The notes under the pieces were generated by a model, which was given only the letters and a program-made list of their open reading frames with translations, was not told where the DNA came from and ran no database searches. DNA of 64,000 bases from Flavimaribacter sediminis (GTDB lineage Bacteria; Pseudomonadota; Alphaproteobacteria; Rhizobiales; Rhizobiaceae), in contig NZ_JAICBX010000004.1 of NCBI RefSeq assembly GCF_019492055.1, forward strand, positions 186,001 through 250,000, written 5' to 3'. The position numbers and the translations under genes were made by a program. Below are positions 37,325-45,936 of this stretch, in pieces. Every line of letters begins with the position of its first letter. Position 1 is the stretch's first letter.

Positions 37325-37712
37325 ATCATTTTTCCTCCACATTAACGGTCTTGCGGACGACGATATCGGGATTTCAGGCGGCTGCCAATCGGTCAAATCG
37401 GGAAGCGGGACGAAGAGTTTTTACGACATCGCCTTTCGCTGTGGTTAGCAAAGGGTTTCGATCCGAATTCCTGCATTTTTATTAAATTCATTGCGAAACC
37501 TCGCAAAGCCGGGCGCTGCGATGTTTAACAAAAACCCAAATTTACCAATCGTTTGAGTTTTGTTTTCTCCCGGTTAATCATGCTGCTTAACACCGGATTC
37601 AGCGGCTGCGTGCACACTCGCCTCATCAACAAAACGCCGGACAAACCGGCGAAAACCGGGGCTCTCTCGGAAGTTTAACAGGCAAGACAAACGGACCAAC
37701 GGGGATAAGAAG
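37325..37712. other. Intergenic region with no gene (388 bp)
   Basis: AT-rich stretches and T- and A-tracts (about 37470-37600) suggest promoters for the divergent DUF2147 and SEL1-like genes. I see no open frame, RNA gene or clear hairpin. Confidence 0.5.
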
Positions 37713-37979
37713 ATGGCGCGTTACGAAATGCTCGATCAGCAGCTGGCAGTGGCAGGCGGCAAGGCGGAAGCCGATATTTTCTGTGAAATGGGAATGATGT
37801 ATGCGATCGGTCGCGACTGTCCGCTGGACTACGTCGCAGCCCACAAATGGTTCAACATCGCAGCCATCAAGGGCTCGGAGAGAGCTGCGGAATTGCGCGC
37901 CGATCTGGCCAAGACCATGAGCAAGGGCGAACTCGCTTCCGCGCTGCGTTCTGCTCGCGAATGGATGACGATGCACTAA
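37713..37979 (+). CDS. Small SEL1-repeat-like protein
   Basis: An 88-residue protein. CEMGMMYAIGRDCPLDYVAAHKWFNIAAIKGSERAAE resembles a single SEL1/TPR-like helical pair (AAHKWFNIAA is the SEL1 core). There is no signal peptide. GGGGATAAGAAG precedes the ATG. Similar small proteins are common in Rhizobiales; the function is unknown and is presumably protein binding. The truncated porin gene follows after 118 bp. Confidence 0.75.
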   Translation: MARYEMLDQQLAVAGGKAEADIFCEMGMMYAIGRDCPLDYVAAHKWFNIAAIKGSERAAELRADLAKTMSKGELASALRSAREWMTMH

Positions 37980-38097
37980 GTTGCGCACGCCTCCAATCCG
38001 GCTGCTGGACTTGAAATCACCAGAATCTCCGCGCATTGTCTTTCACAAGGAACCAGGCCCGTCTTGCCGGACGGGCGGTATCGGCGAAAGGCGTGGT

Positions 38098-38439
38098 ATG
38101 TTTGCGAAATCTCTTTCTGCGGCCGTTCTGGCGTACGGTCTTCTGAACGGCGCCGGCGCCTTCGCGGAGGAGGAATTGACCTTCGATTCCCTCGATTCGC
38201 TCGAATATGAAGAAGATAACGGGATCTGCGCATCCTATGGCGAAGGCTACGCGCCTGTTCCGGGGACGAACACGTGCCTGCGCGTCAGCGGTTATGTATG
38301 GACCCAGTTCGGGACGTCCAGCCGGTCTGGCGGGGACGAGACAGGCAGCCGCGCGCGCCTTCAGTTCGACAGCCGCGGCGACACCGAATTCGGAGATTTC
38401 GCAAGTCAATTGAGGCTTCAGGACACGTTTGGCGACTGA
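38098..38439 (+). pseudogene. Truncated porin (N-terminal portion only)
   Basis: A 113-residue frame with a signal peptide (MFAKSLSAAVLAYGLLNGAG, cleavage near AFA-EE). It then follows the porin family: ICASYGEGYAPVPGTNTCLR, VSGYVWTQFG, RARLQFDSRGDTEFGDFAS and LRLQDTFG. It aligns with the first third of the full porin downstream and stops at TGA (38437-38439). No barrel remainder is found in the other frames before the next gene. I infer a decayed third porin copy, though a functional short secreted protein cannot be excluded. Confidence 0.7.
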
Positions 38440-38589
38440 TTCCAGTCCCGAACGCGCGCAATTTCGTTCCCTGGCGGGCCTGTTTCAGGTGTGAAAATGC
38501 GCCAGAAGATTACTCTTTCGAATCCAGAAATTAGATAAATTATTGAAAAACAATAGTTTATTCAAATATCGAAACAGGCGTCCATTTTC

Positions 38590-38812
38590 TGACTGGAGGT
38601 CAGAAAATGAAAATCAAGAGCCTGCTTCTCGGCTCCGCTGCAGCACTGTTTGCAGCCTCTGGCGCATCCGCAGCCGATGCCATCATCGCTGCCGAGCCTG
38701 AGCCCGTTGAATATGTCCGCGTCTGCGACGCGTTCGGCAACGGCTACTTCTACATCCCGGGCACCGAAACCTGCCTTCGCATCAGTGGTTATGTCTGGTT
38801 CCAGGTTGGCGC
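38590..38812 (+). repeat. 223-bp inverted repeat, copy 1 (porin 5' end)
   Basis: By eye this stretch is identical, base for base, to the reverse complement of 41852-42074. It covers the ribosome-binding site and the first 206 bases of the porin gene. A second identical block is 38985-39091 (107 bp); the intervening and 3' parts differ. Confidence 0.9.
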
Positions 38813-39722
38813 AACCAATGTGAGCTACGATTCCAGCTATGACGACAGCTGGGAAAACAGCACGCGCGCTCGCATGAACTTCGACGCTCGCTCGGACACG
38901 GAATGGGGCGAACTGGCTTCCCGTATCCGTTTTCAGGGCACTTTTGGATCCAATGACGATGGTCCTGTCAGCGTTGACCAGGGCTGGATCCGTCTCGGCG
39001 GCCTGTTCATGGGTTACTCGGAATCCTACTGGGTGAACGCCTACAACACCGGCCCGACGAACTTCGGTTCGCACTCCTGGGACGGCATGGGCTACGGCTA
39101 CCAGCAGCGCCAGCAGATCGGTTACACCTTCAACACCGGCAAATTCTATATCGCTGGTTCTGTTGAGAATAATGACAATTCCGACTGGACGCCGAACTTC
39201 GTTGGCAAGATCGGCGGCGCATTCGGCCCGGTCAACGTATTTGTCAAAGGCGGATATGACGACGACACAGGCAACGCCGGTTACGGCGCCGGTCTCGTGA
39301 CGGACGTGGGTTCTGCGGGTAACTTCATCCTGTACGGCTACTATGCTCCCGATGGCGCCACGGCATATGGCGGCAACAAGAGCTTCAAAACCGATACGGC
39401 TACCGGTGAATGTCTGTTTGGAGTACTTTCCTTTGCAAGTTGTTCAGTAACGCCCGAATGGTCGGTCCTCGGTTCGTTCCGTTGGCAGTTCACACCTGAA
39501 TTCTCGGCGTCGATCGGCGGACAGTATTTTGGTGATTTCTATTACCCTGCCGGAGCTGCCTACCAGAATATCAGCACTGGCATCGACGCCTGGCAGGCAG
39601 AACTCGAACTGGTCTGGACCCCGGTCACGGACTTTGAAGTTCGTGCTTACATTCAGTACTTCGACGCTGATCAGATTGGCGAGATCACGACCGGCTTCCT
39701 GCGCTTCACGCGTAGCTTCTAA
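38607..39722 (+). CDS. Outer-membrane porin (Rhizobiales Porin_2 family), copy 1
   Basis: A 371-residue porin. The signal peptide MKIKSLLLGSAAALFAASGA is cleaved near SAA-DA. The conserved N-terminal CDAFGNGYFYIPGTETCLR (cysteine pair) is followed by RISGYVWFQVGA and a beta-barrel ending in LRFTRSF with the terminal Phe needed for outer-membrane insertion. It should form a trimeric diffusion channel. GGAGGTCAG lies upstream of the ATG. It is a paralogue, in inverted orientation, of the porin at 40903-42057; differences cluster in presumed surface loops. This closely resembles the Brucella omp2a/omp2b arrangement. Confidence 0.95.
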   Translation: MKIKSLLLGSAAALFAASGASAADAIIAAEPEPVEYVRVCDAFGNGYFYIPGTETCLRISGYVWFQVGATNVSYDSSYDDSWENSTRARMNFDARSDTEWGELASRIRFQGTFGSNDDGPVSVDQGWIRLGGLFMGYSESYWVNAYNTGPTNFGSHSWDGMGYGYQQRQQIGYTFNTGKFYIAGSVENNDNSDWTPNFVGKIGGAFGPVNVFVKGGYDDDTGNAGYGAGLVTDVGSAGNFILYGYYAPDGATAYGGNKSFKTDTATGECLFGVLSFASCSVTPEWSVLGSFRWQFTPEFSASIGGQYFGDFYYPAGAAYQNISTGIDAWQAELELVWTPVTDFEVRAYIQYFDADQIGEITTGFLRFTRSF

Positions 39723-39949
39723 GCCGGTTTGAAGGCTGAAAAAGGAGCGGTTCGTTTGACGTGATTACGCTGTGCTTCGGGACAGCCCACCAAATCGAAC
39801 CGAGTTGACTATGCGATTGGACCTGGCAGCCAGAACTGCCGGGTCTCCAGATGTGACTTTTTACAACTAAATATACGCATCCATATTTTACACAACCGCT
39901 AATTAAGTTATTGCCTTGGTCGTTAATTTAACAGGCGCGGAGTGTGTAA

Positions 39950-40789
39950 ATGCATATGGATTATCATCTTCTCGATCTATGGGAGCGCTACGGCGATTTG
40001 CTGTGGGAACCCGGCAAGCACAAAGAGGCTTGCCGAGCCTATATCGACGAGATGCATCGATTTATGATTCTCAATAATCAGAGGAAGTTCGATAACGAGC
40101 TTCTTGACTCCTTGACGATCGAGTTCCGTAAAAAAGGAAACAGGAACTCGACCATCAATCGCAAATTTGCCAGTCTTTCGAAATTGCTGCGATAGCACCA
40201 AAAGAACGGTTTTCTCGTCAACCTTCCGGATTTCCAGAAATTACCGGAGCGCAATGGCCGGGTTCGGTTTCTGACACGGGAGGAAGAAGCAGATCTTCTG
40301 TGCGAACTGGAGAGAGAAAACAAAAAATATGCGCAGCTTTCACGCTTCCTGGCTGAAACAGGCGCACGTATCGGCGAAGCCCTGAAACTCAACTGGGCCG
40401 ACATCGAACCTGGATATACGACTTTCTGGGAAACAAAGTCCCATCGTCCGAGAACCATTCCACTCAGCCGCAGGGCTCAGGGTGTCGTTCAGGACGTGAG
40501 GGATCAGGAGCGCGCGCAGTGCGGACCGTTTCAGGACATCCCCTATCCAAAATTTCGTGACGGCTGGAATTTGGCCAAGAGCCGGACCACGATGCGCAAT
40601 GATCCGCAAGTCGTGCCCCACGTGCTGCGGCACACCTGCGCGTCACGGCTCGCTCAGTCTGGCGTCGATATCAAGAGGATCCAGGAATTCCTGGGACACA
40701 GGACGCTCAGCATGACTTTGCGCTACGCCCATCTGTCGCCAAGGCATCTGGATGTGTGCGCAGACGCGCTCAACAACATGACCCACTAA
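39950..40789 (+). pseudogene. Tyrosine recombinase (phage integrase family) interrupted by one in-frame TAG
   Basis: A single reading frame runs from ATG 39950 to TAA 40789, broken only by TAG at 40193-40195 after KFASLSKLLR. The first 81 residues form a helical core-binding region. The remaining 197 residues are a catalytic domain with all expected residues: Arg in ETGARIGEALKL, Lys in ETKSHRPRTIPL, HVLRHTCASRL, FLGHRTLSMTLRY (His and the nucleophilic Tyr). No other damage is visible, so it is either a very recent pseudogene or depends on amber suppression or reinitiation. It sits between the two inverted porin genes. The length without the stop is about 279 residues. Confidence 0.85.
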
Positions 40790-40796
40790 AAAGAAT

Positions 40797-40825
40797 CCGG
40801 CCTTGTCCACAGGGGACAAGGCCGG
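40797..40825 (+). terminator. Terminator after the recombinase gene
   Basis: Perfect 12-bp stem (CCGGCCTTGTCC / GGACAAGGCCGG), 5-base loop, followed by TTTCA. It begins 8 bp after the recombinase stop. Confidence 0.75.
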
Positions 40826-40852
40826 TTTCACAAATAACACATTGCAAAAAAT

Positions 40853-40879
40853 AAGCCCGGTAGCAGAGCTACCGGGCTT
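40853..40879 (-). terminator. Terminator of porin copy 2
   Basis: Perfect 12-bp stem (AAGCCCGGTAGC / GCTACCGGGCTT) with a 3-base loop, followed on the minus strand by TATTTTTTGC. It lies 24 bp after the porin stop and could also act on the plus strand (CTTCTTTG). Confidence 0.85.
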
Positions 40880-40902
40880 CTTTGACTGTGGTTCAGACTG
40901 AC

Positions 40903-42057
40903 TTAGAAGCTGCGGGTGAAGCGCAGGAAGCCGGTCGTGACATCGCCGATCTGATCAGCGTCGAAGTACTGGATGTAGGCGCGGATTTCGAAGTCCGTAA
41001 CCGGAGTCCAGACCAGTTCAAGTTCGGCCTGCCAAGCATCGATACCGGTGCTGAAGTCACCGAGGCCAGTGCCTGTCGGATAGTAGAAGTCACCGAAGTA
41101 CTGAGCGCCGATAGAAGCGGAGAACTCAGGCGTGAACTGCCAGCGGAATGAACCGAGGACAGACCACTCAGGCGTGACCTGACAGCTTCCAAAGGCGCTA
41201 TACACGATGCCACCAAACAGACAATTGCCCGTACCGGTGTCTACAGCAAAGCTCTTGTTGCCGCCGTAGCTCGTCGAGCCATCCGGAGCCCAATAACCAT
41301 AAAGGATGAAGTTACCCGCTGAGCCAACATCCGTAACCAAGCCTGCACCGTAACCGGCATTGCCGGTGAAGGCATCATAACCAGCCTTGGCAAAGATGTT
41401 AAACGAACCAATCTGACCGCCGATTTTACCGACGAAGTCAGGAGTCCAACTCGGCGAAACACCGCCGAAACCGTTAGGCTCAAGCTGCGAGTTGTCTTCC
41501 ACCGAAGCAGCTATGTAGAAGTTGCCGGTGTTGAAGGTGTAACCGATCTGGTGACGCTGCTGATAGCCGTAACCCATGCCGTCCCAGGAGTGCGAACCGA
41601 AGTTCGTCGGGCCGGTGTTGTAGGCGTTCACCCAGTAGGATTCCGAGTAACCCATGAACAGGCCGCCGAGACGGATCCAAGCCTGGTCGACAGTAGTGTT
41701 GCCGTCGACGTTATTACCCCAGGTGCCCTGAAGACGGATACGGGAAGCCAGTTCACCCCATTCCGTGTCCGAACGCGCGTCGATGTTGACACGTGCACGT
41801 GTGCTGTTTTCCCAAGTATCACTGTAAGCCGAATCCCAACTGACGTCAGTCGCGCCAACCTGGAACCAGACATAACCACTGATGCGAAGGCAGGTTTCGG
41901 TGCCCGGGATGTAGAAGTAGCCGTTGCCGAACGCGTCGCAGACGCGGACATATTCAACGGGCTCAGGCTCGGCAGCGATGATGGCATCGGCTGCGGATGC
42001 GCCAGAGGCTGCAAACAGTGCTGCAGCGGAGCCGAGAAGCAGGCTCTTGATTTTCAT
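40903..42057 (-). CDS. Outer-membrane porin (Rhizobiales Porin_2 family), copy 2
   Basis: A 384-residue porin with the same signal peptide, CDAFGNGYFYIPGTETCLR start and LRFTRSF end as copy 1. It differs in loop-like segments, for example DSAYSDTWENS against DSSYDDSWENS, an insertion ending GFGGVSPSWTPD, and FAVDTGTGNCLFGGIVYSAFGSC. The start at 42057 has GGAGGTCAG upstream, in the identical repeat. About the first 206 coding bases equal copy 1 exactly, while the 3' end carries many synonymous differences. This pattern suggests gene conversion at the 5' half. Confidence 0.95.
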   Translation of the reverse strand: MKIKSLLLGSAAALFAASGASAADAIIAAEPEPVEYVRVCDAFGNGYFYIPGTETCLRISGYVWFQVGATDVSWDSAYSDTWENSTRARVNIDARSDTEWGELASRIRLQGTWGNNVDGNTTVDQAWIRLGGLFMGYSESYWVNAYNTGPTNFGSHSWDGMGYGYQQRHQIGYTFNTGNFYIAASVEDNSQLEPNGFGGVSPSWTPDFVGKIGGQIGSFNIFAKAGYDAFTGNAGYGAGLVTDVGSAGNFILYGYWAPDGSTSYGGNKSFAVDTGTGNCLFGGIVYSAFGSCQVTPEWSVLGSFRWQFTPEFSASIGAQYFGDFYYPTGTGLGDFSTGIDAWQAELELVWTPVTDFEIRAYIQYFDADQIGDVTTGFLRFTRSF

Positions 42058-42074
42058 TTTCTGACCTCCAGTCA
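41852..42074 (-). repeat. 223-bp inverted repeat, copy 2 (porin 5' end)
   Basis: Reverse complement of 38590-38812, identical by eye. With its partner it could support inversion of the roughly 3 kb between them, or gene conversion between the porins. Confidence 0.9.
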
Positions 42075-42744
42075 AATTTTAATTTCGGTTTGGGTAAAAT
42101 GCTGTCGGGCAGCGTTATCTTTCCCATCCCCAACTCAAAGAAGAACCACGGCTACCCGCCTCTCTTCCGAATCCGAAGATACCCATCCCCATTCTGCACG
42201 CAACAGCTATGTGCTTAGCCGGGCGGCAATCCCTGTCGATGAATTCTTTCTGTTGCAAAAAAGACACGATTTGATCCGGCAGGCGCTGGGACTCTTAAAA
42301 AATGTTTAATGAATCAGCCATTGGAATCGGCGCCGCAGCCGGCGAAATGCGGTTTTCGGGCAATTGAGTCGTTCCGATCGTCAGGTCAATCGCGCGACCT
42401 CTGCCTGGCTGGACGGCTGATTCCCCCGATATTTCAGGGTTGTCCGCATTGAAAGATTCGCAGAGCAGAGCATCGCAAACAGGATGACGGGGAGAAAGAA
42501 CGCTGTGCGCAGGGGAGGGCGGCGCAGCGAATCCCCGAAGACCGCTTCCGTTTGGCAGGAGCGGCTGAATTCTCAGCATGCCGATATAAAAAGAGAGGGT
42601 GGGAAAGGATGTCCGGTCTGGCGTCTTGCAATCACCCGCAGGCGAGAAGACCGGCTCAAGAGGATCGCTACTTTATAAGAGAGAGCGATCAGAGAGGCGC
42701 GGTGCGATCGATTCGCGCTAACGCGCCAGTCATGTATCGGGCTT
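42075..42744. other. Gene-free region upstream of porin copy 2 (about 670 bp)
   Basis: Short open frames on both strands have no recognisable motifs or good ribosome-binding sites. The part next to the porin (42075-42310) is AT-richer and probably holds its promoter. A small inverted repeat (GATCGCT 42663-42669 / AGCGATC 42684-42690) is the only structure I see. An unrecognised small RNA is possible. Confidence 0.4.
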
Positions 42745-42794
42745 GTGAGATTGTCGACTGAAGCCGTCGCGGCTTGTTGTGCAGACAATCTCAC
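42745..42794 (-). repeat. Nested stem-loop just downstream of rpsU
   Basis: The outer arms GTGAGATTGTC (42745-42755) and GACAATCTCAC (42784-42794) are perfect. An inner hairpin AAGCCG/CGGCTT (42761-42775) sits within. It begins 14 bp after the rpsU stop on the minus strand. No T-run follows, so it could be a 3' stabiliser, part of a small RNA or a protein-binding site. Confidence 0.55.
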
Positions 42795-42808
42795 GCCGGT
42801 TTTTATCG

Positions 42809-43042
42809 TTACCGGGCGCGGGCCTTGCGGCGTCCCGGAAGGAGACCTTCGCGCTGCGCCAGTTTTCTGGTGAGTTTGCGATGCCGGCGAACGGCTTCGG
42901 CTTTTTCTCTCGCGCGCTTCTCGGATGGCTTCTCGTATGCGCTGCGGGATTTCATCTCCCTGAAGATTCCCTCGCGCTGCATCTTCTTCTTAAGCGCGCG
43001 CAGGGCCTGCTCGATATTGTTGTCTCTGACGTGGATTTGCAA
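42809..43042 (-). CDS. rpsU: 30S ribosomal protein S21
   Basis: A 77-residue basic protein. [20 protein letters not shown] and [20 protein letters not shown] are the S21 signature, followed by a long basic tail ([15 protein letters not shown] and [20 protein letters not shown]) typical of alphaproteobacteria. S21 helps the 30S subunit contact mRNA at initiation. The start must be TTG at 43042, placed five bases after a perfect AAGGAG; an ATG-initiated frame would add unrelated residues. Confidence 0.95.
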   Translation of the reverse strand: MQIHVRDNNIEQALRALKKKMQREGIFREMKSRSAYEKPSEKRAREKAEAVRRHRKLTRKLAQREGLLPGRRKARAR

Positions 43043-43186
43043 AATGTCTCCTTTCGTTTGCGTTGCCTGAGGCGAAAGCCGACCGTCGACCCTTGCCCCG
43101 CACAAGTCCCCCGCAACATTGCATTGCCGGAATGAAAACGGGGCGTTGACGTCAATCGGAGCGTAATGCCCCAGGCCCCGAAAACG

Positions 43187-43211
43187 GAAAAGGCGGGAAC
43201 GAGCCCGCCTC
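43187..43211 (-). terminator. Terminator of the cold-shock gene
   Basis: On the minus strand AGGCGGG and CCCGCCT flank a 6-base loop and are followed by TTTTCCGTTTT. It lies about 90 bp after the stop. A second GC hairpin (43219-43236) precedes it. Confidence 0.7.
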
Positions 43212-43298
43212 CCGGATTGCGCCGCTCACGCGGCGCGTCTGCCTGTCGCCTGCCTGCCAGTACATCCGTGACTCGACAGGCGCGGACAGTGGTTGCGT

Positions 43299-43508
43299 TC
43301 AGGCGGCGCTGAGATTGTCGGCAGCCGACTTGCCCGAACGTTGATCCTTGACGACTTCGAAATTGACCTTCTGGCCTTCAGCCAGAGACTGCATTCCCGA
43401 GCGTTCTACTGCGGAGATATGCACGAAGACATCGTTGCCACCGGCGTCCGGCTGAATGAAGCCAAAGCCTTTGGTGGTGTTAAACCATTTGACGGTTCCT
43501 GTAGCCAT
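43299..43508 (-). CDS. cspA: Cold-shock protein (CspA family)
   Basis: A 69-residue single cold-shock domain. RNP1 is KGFGFIQPD and RNP2 is VFVHISAV, starting [10 protein letters not shown]. It binds single-stranded RNA and DNA and melts mRNA structure. AAAGGAAC lies just upstream of the ATG. The C-terminus ([12 protein letters not shown]) is typical of Rhizobiales. Which of several family members it corresponds to cannot be decided; the symbol is the family name. Confidence 0.95.
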   Translation of the reverse strand: MATGTVKWFNTTKGFGFIQPDAGGNDVFVHISAVERSGMQSLAEGQKVNFEVVKDQRSGKSAADNLSAA

Positions 43509-43886
43509 TGCGTTGTTCCTTTATGCAAGTGCTTGTCGTGTTCCTGAGTGCGCCGGGCGCAGCCCTGAACGGTTTCGTCGAAATCAGGGTAGAAGAGACA
43601 AAGCAAGCGCGGATAACGCGGGCCATAGTCAATCGGCCGAAAGTTCGATGACCGCTATATGGCAAAAAACTGTGTCGGAAACAAGACCTGGCGTAATGTT
43701 CCGTGACGACTTCGCAAATAATTTGAAGGCCCGGAATCAAACCGGGGTTTCTCGTCGTCAAGCCTTGCAGGGAACTTGCGATTGATGAGAATGGCGTGCA
43801 AGCTAAAGCTGCAAGCCGGTTTTTGCAGACGAGTGAAACTCGCATAAACGCAAATTGATTCATGGTGATAGATCTGCGCCCGTTGT
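43509..43886. other. Cold-shock gene leader and intergenic region (378 bp)
   Basis: No credible gene on either strand. cspA genes often have long structured 5' leaders and the minus-strand part next to the start may be one, but I see no defined hairpin. The part near 43760-43886 is AT-rich and probably holds the promoter of the EAL-domain gene. Confidence 0.4.
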
Positions 43887-45827
43887 ATGGCGCATTTCGT
43901 TCGACTGATTTTCGGGGGCAAAGAGATTCATAACATTAAACCGTCCGATATTGCGGTCGTGTATCTTCCCATTGTGCGTTCTTATCTGGCGGCGACGAGT
44001 ATCTATTACTGTCTGCTCACGCCTGCGCATCTCTTCTACCGCAACGGCGTCGAGTGGCCTTTCTTGGCCGGCGCAGCCGTGGCGGCGGCTCTGGCGGCGG
44101 TCGGCTTTCTGCAGTGCCGCCGCACGCCGGCTTTCGGCACGCTCGAACTATGGGGGCTCATCGCCAATCTTGCGATCATTGCAAATATCTGGATCGCGAT
44201 CGAACTGACCTTTGATCCCACGAAACTGGTCTATTTCATCGTGGCGGCGATGATATTCGCCTCGGTCGGCGTCAGTTTGCGCCAGATCATGGTCAGCGTC
44301 GCTGTCACGCTCGGCGGCATGGCCTACCAGATTGTTTGCAACGGGCATGGCCTCGGCTTTTTTCTGGAGTATGTCGGTCTCGGCGCGGCGGTTGCTTCCA
44401 TCGGCGTCTGGTGGCTCACCAGACAGGCGCTCCTGCAGGTCATCGCCACCCGCAGCACCGCGAGACAACAGCAGGAAAAAGCCGAAAGGCTGGAAAAGGA
44501 AGCGCGGCTGCAGGCCGATGCCGACACTATGACAGGGCTTCCCAATCGGGCGCGGCTGTTTCATGAACTCGATAAGAGAATGAACGGTTTGAAACAGGGC
44601 GGCCAGGCGTTCCTGCTCGCAATCCTGGCCCTGGACGGCTTGGACCTGAAAGATGACGGTATCGGGCATCGCTCGGGCGCAGGCCTTTTCAAACAGGTGG
44701 CCTCGAACCTGCAATTGGCCGCCGGCGGCCAAAATTTCTGCGCTCGCATGGGGCAAGGCGCATTCGCCGTCATCAGCGATGATCCGGAAACCGTTGCAGA
44801 TCCCGAATCTTTCGCGCTGCGTTTGCGGACTGCTCTGAGCGGCGAGTATCATCTCGATCCTGACACGGTGAACCTGTCGGCGTCGAGCGGACACTATGTG
44901 TGCTCTATCCCGAATCTGACGACGACGGCCGTCGTGGAGCGGGCCGAGTTCGCCCTTTCCATGGCAAAAGATCGTCCTGGAGGAGAAGGGGACGCATCAA
45001 CAGGGATTGCCGAGGAAAGGGAGAACTGGTTCGCCTTGGAGCGGGCGTTGCGGGCCTCCGATATTGGTCGGGAATTCTCGGTCAGGTTTCAGCCACAGGT
45101 CGATCTGTCGAGCGGAGAGGCGACCGGCTTCGAAGCGCTTGCGCGTTGGAACAGTCCGACGCTCGGCGAGACGCCGCCTTCAGTGTTCATTCGGATCGCG
45201 GAAACGTCCGGGTTCATTTCAAAACTCAGCCCGGCGTTGCTCGAAAAGGCGCTCGCCCATGCGAAGGCCTGGCCAGAGGCGCTTCCCGTCTCGTTCAACC
45301 TCTCGGCGCTCGACCTGGTTTCGACGACCACGATCGACCGGATCTGCGAGGTTGTCGAGCGCTCCGGGGTCGCTCCGGGACGAATCGAGTTCGAGATCAC
45401 CGAGACCGCGCTCATGCATGACTTTAGGCTCGCGCGCGGCAATCTCCGCAGGTTTGCAGAATGCGGTCATCCGGTCGCGCTTGACGATTTCGGCGTCGGC
45501 TATTCCAATTTCAGCTATCTGAAGCAATTGCCGATCACCAAGCTCAAGGTCGACAAGTCGTTCCTGGACGGATTGGGCGAAGATCCTGCCGCGCTGAAAC
45601 TCGTTCGCGCCATGATCGAGCTGGCCGAAAGTCTGGGCATGGCATGCGTTTTCGAGGGCGTCGAGACGCAGGAAGAGGCGCAGTCCCTCGCCAGCGTGGG
45701 CGGCAGCATCATCCAGGGCTATCTGGTTGGCGAGCCGATGGATCCGGAAGCTGTCGCCGGCTTCCTGCAGGACTTCGGACAGGGCGATGCGCGTCATGTG
45801 AAAATTCTTGGGCCCGGCAGCGCCTGA
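43887..45827 (+). CDS. Membrane EAL-domain c-di-GMP phosphodiesterase with degenerate GGDEF domain
   Basis: A 646-residue protein. About six hydrophobic segments fill residues 25-185 (a membrane sensor), then a coiled coil (QQQEKAERLEKEARLQAD). The GGDEF domain (about 208-370) has RMGQGAFAVI where the GGDEF signature should be, so cyclase activity is probably lost. The EAL domain (about 385-640) has GFEALARW, FNLSALDL, FEITETAL, LDDFGVGYSNFSYLKQLP, KVDKSF and FEGVET, so the metal and substrate residues look intact. It should hydrolyse c-di-GMP and favour motility over biofilm. The start is the only plausible ATG before the first membrane segment. Confidence 0.92.
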   Translation: MAHFVRLIFGGKEIHNIKPSDIAVVYLPIVRSYLAATSIYYCLLTPAHLFYRNGVEWPFLAGAAVAAALAAVGFLQCRRTPAFGTLELWGLIANLAIIANIWIAIELTFDPTKLVYFIVAAMIFASVGVSLRQIMVSVAVTLGGMAYQIVCNGHGLGFFLEYVGLGAAVASIGVWWLTRQALLQVIATRSTARQQQEKAERLEKEARLQADADTMTGLPNRARLFHELDKRMNGLKQGGQAFLLAILALDGLDLKDDGIGHRSGAGLFKQVASNLQLAAGGQNFCARMGQGAFAVISDDPETVADPESFALRLRTALSGEYHLDPDTVNLSASSGHYVCSIPNLTTTAVVERAEFALSMAKDRPGGEGDASTGIAEERENWFALERALRASDIGREFSVRFQPQVDLSSGEATGFEALARWNSPTLGETPPSVFIRIAETSGFISKLSPALLEKALAHAKAWPEALPVSFNLSALDLVSTTTIDRICEVVERSGVAPGRIEFEITETALMHDFRLARGNLRRFAECGHPVALDDFGVGYSNFSYLKQLPITKLKVDKSFLDGLGEDPAALKLVRAMIELAESLGMACVFEGVETQEEAQSLASVGGSIIQGYLVGEPMDPEAVAGFLQDFGQGDARHVKILGPGSA

Positions 45828-45936
45828 GCGAACTTCTACTCAATGCGTGGTCTCTTGCTGGCTTGACCTGAATCAATGCCGCGATTGAACCGAAGCATGT
45901 ACCGTCCGGAAAACGTCCCAGGATTGGAAGTTCTCC

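Noticed and set aside
42295-42794. Several 60-94-residue frames in the gene-free region upstream of porin copy 2
   Set aside because: Overlapping frames on both strands without ribosome-binding sites, motifs or consistent codon use.
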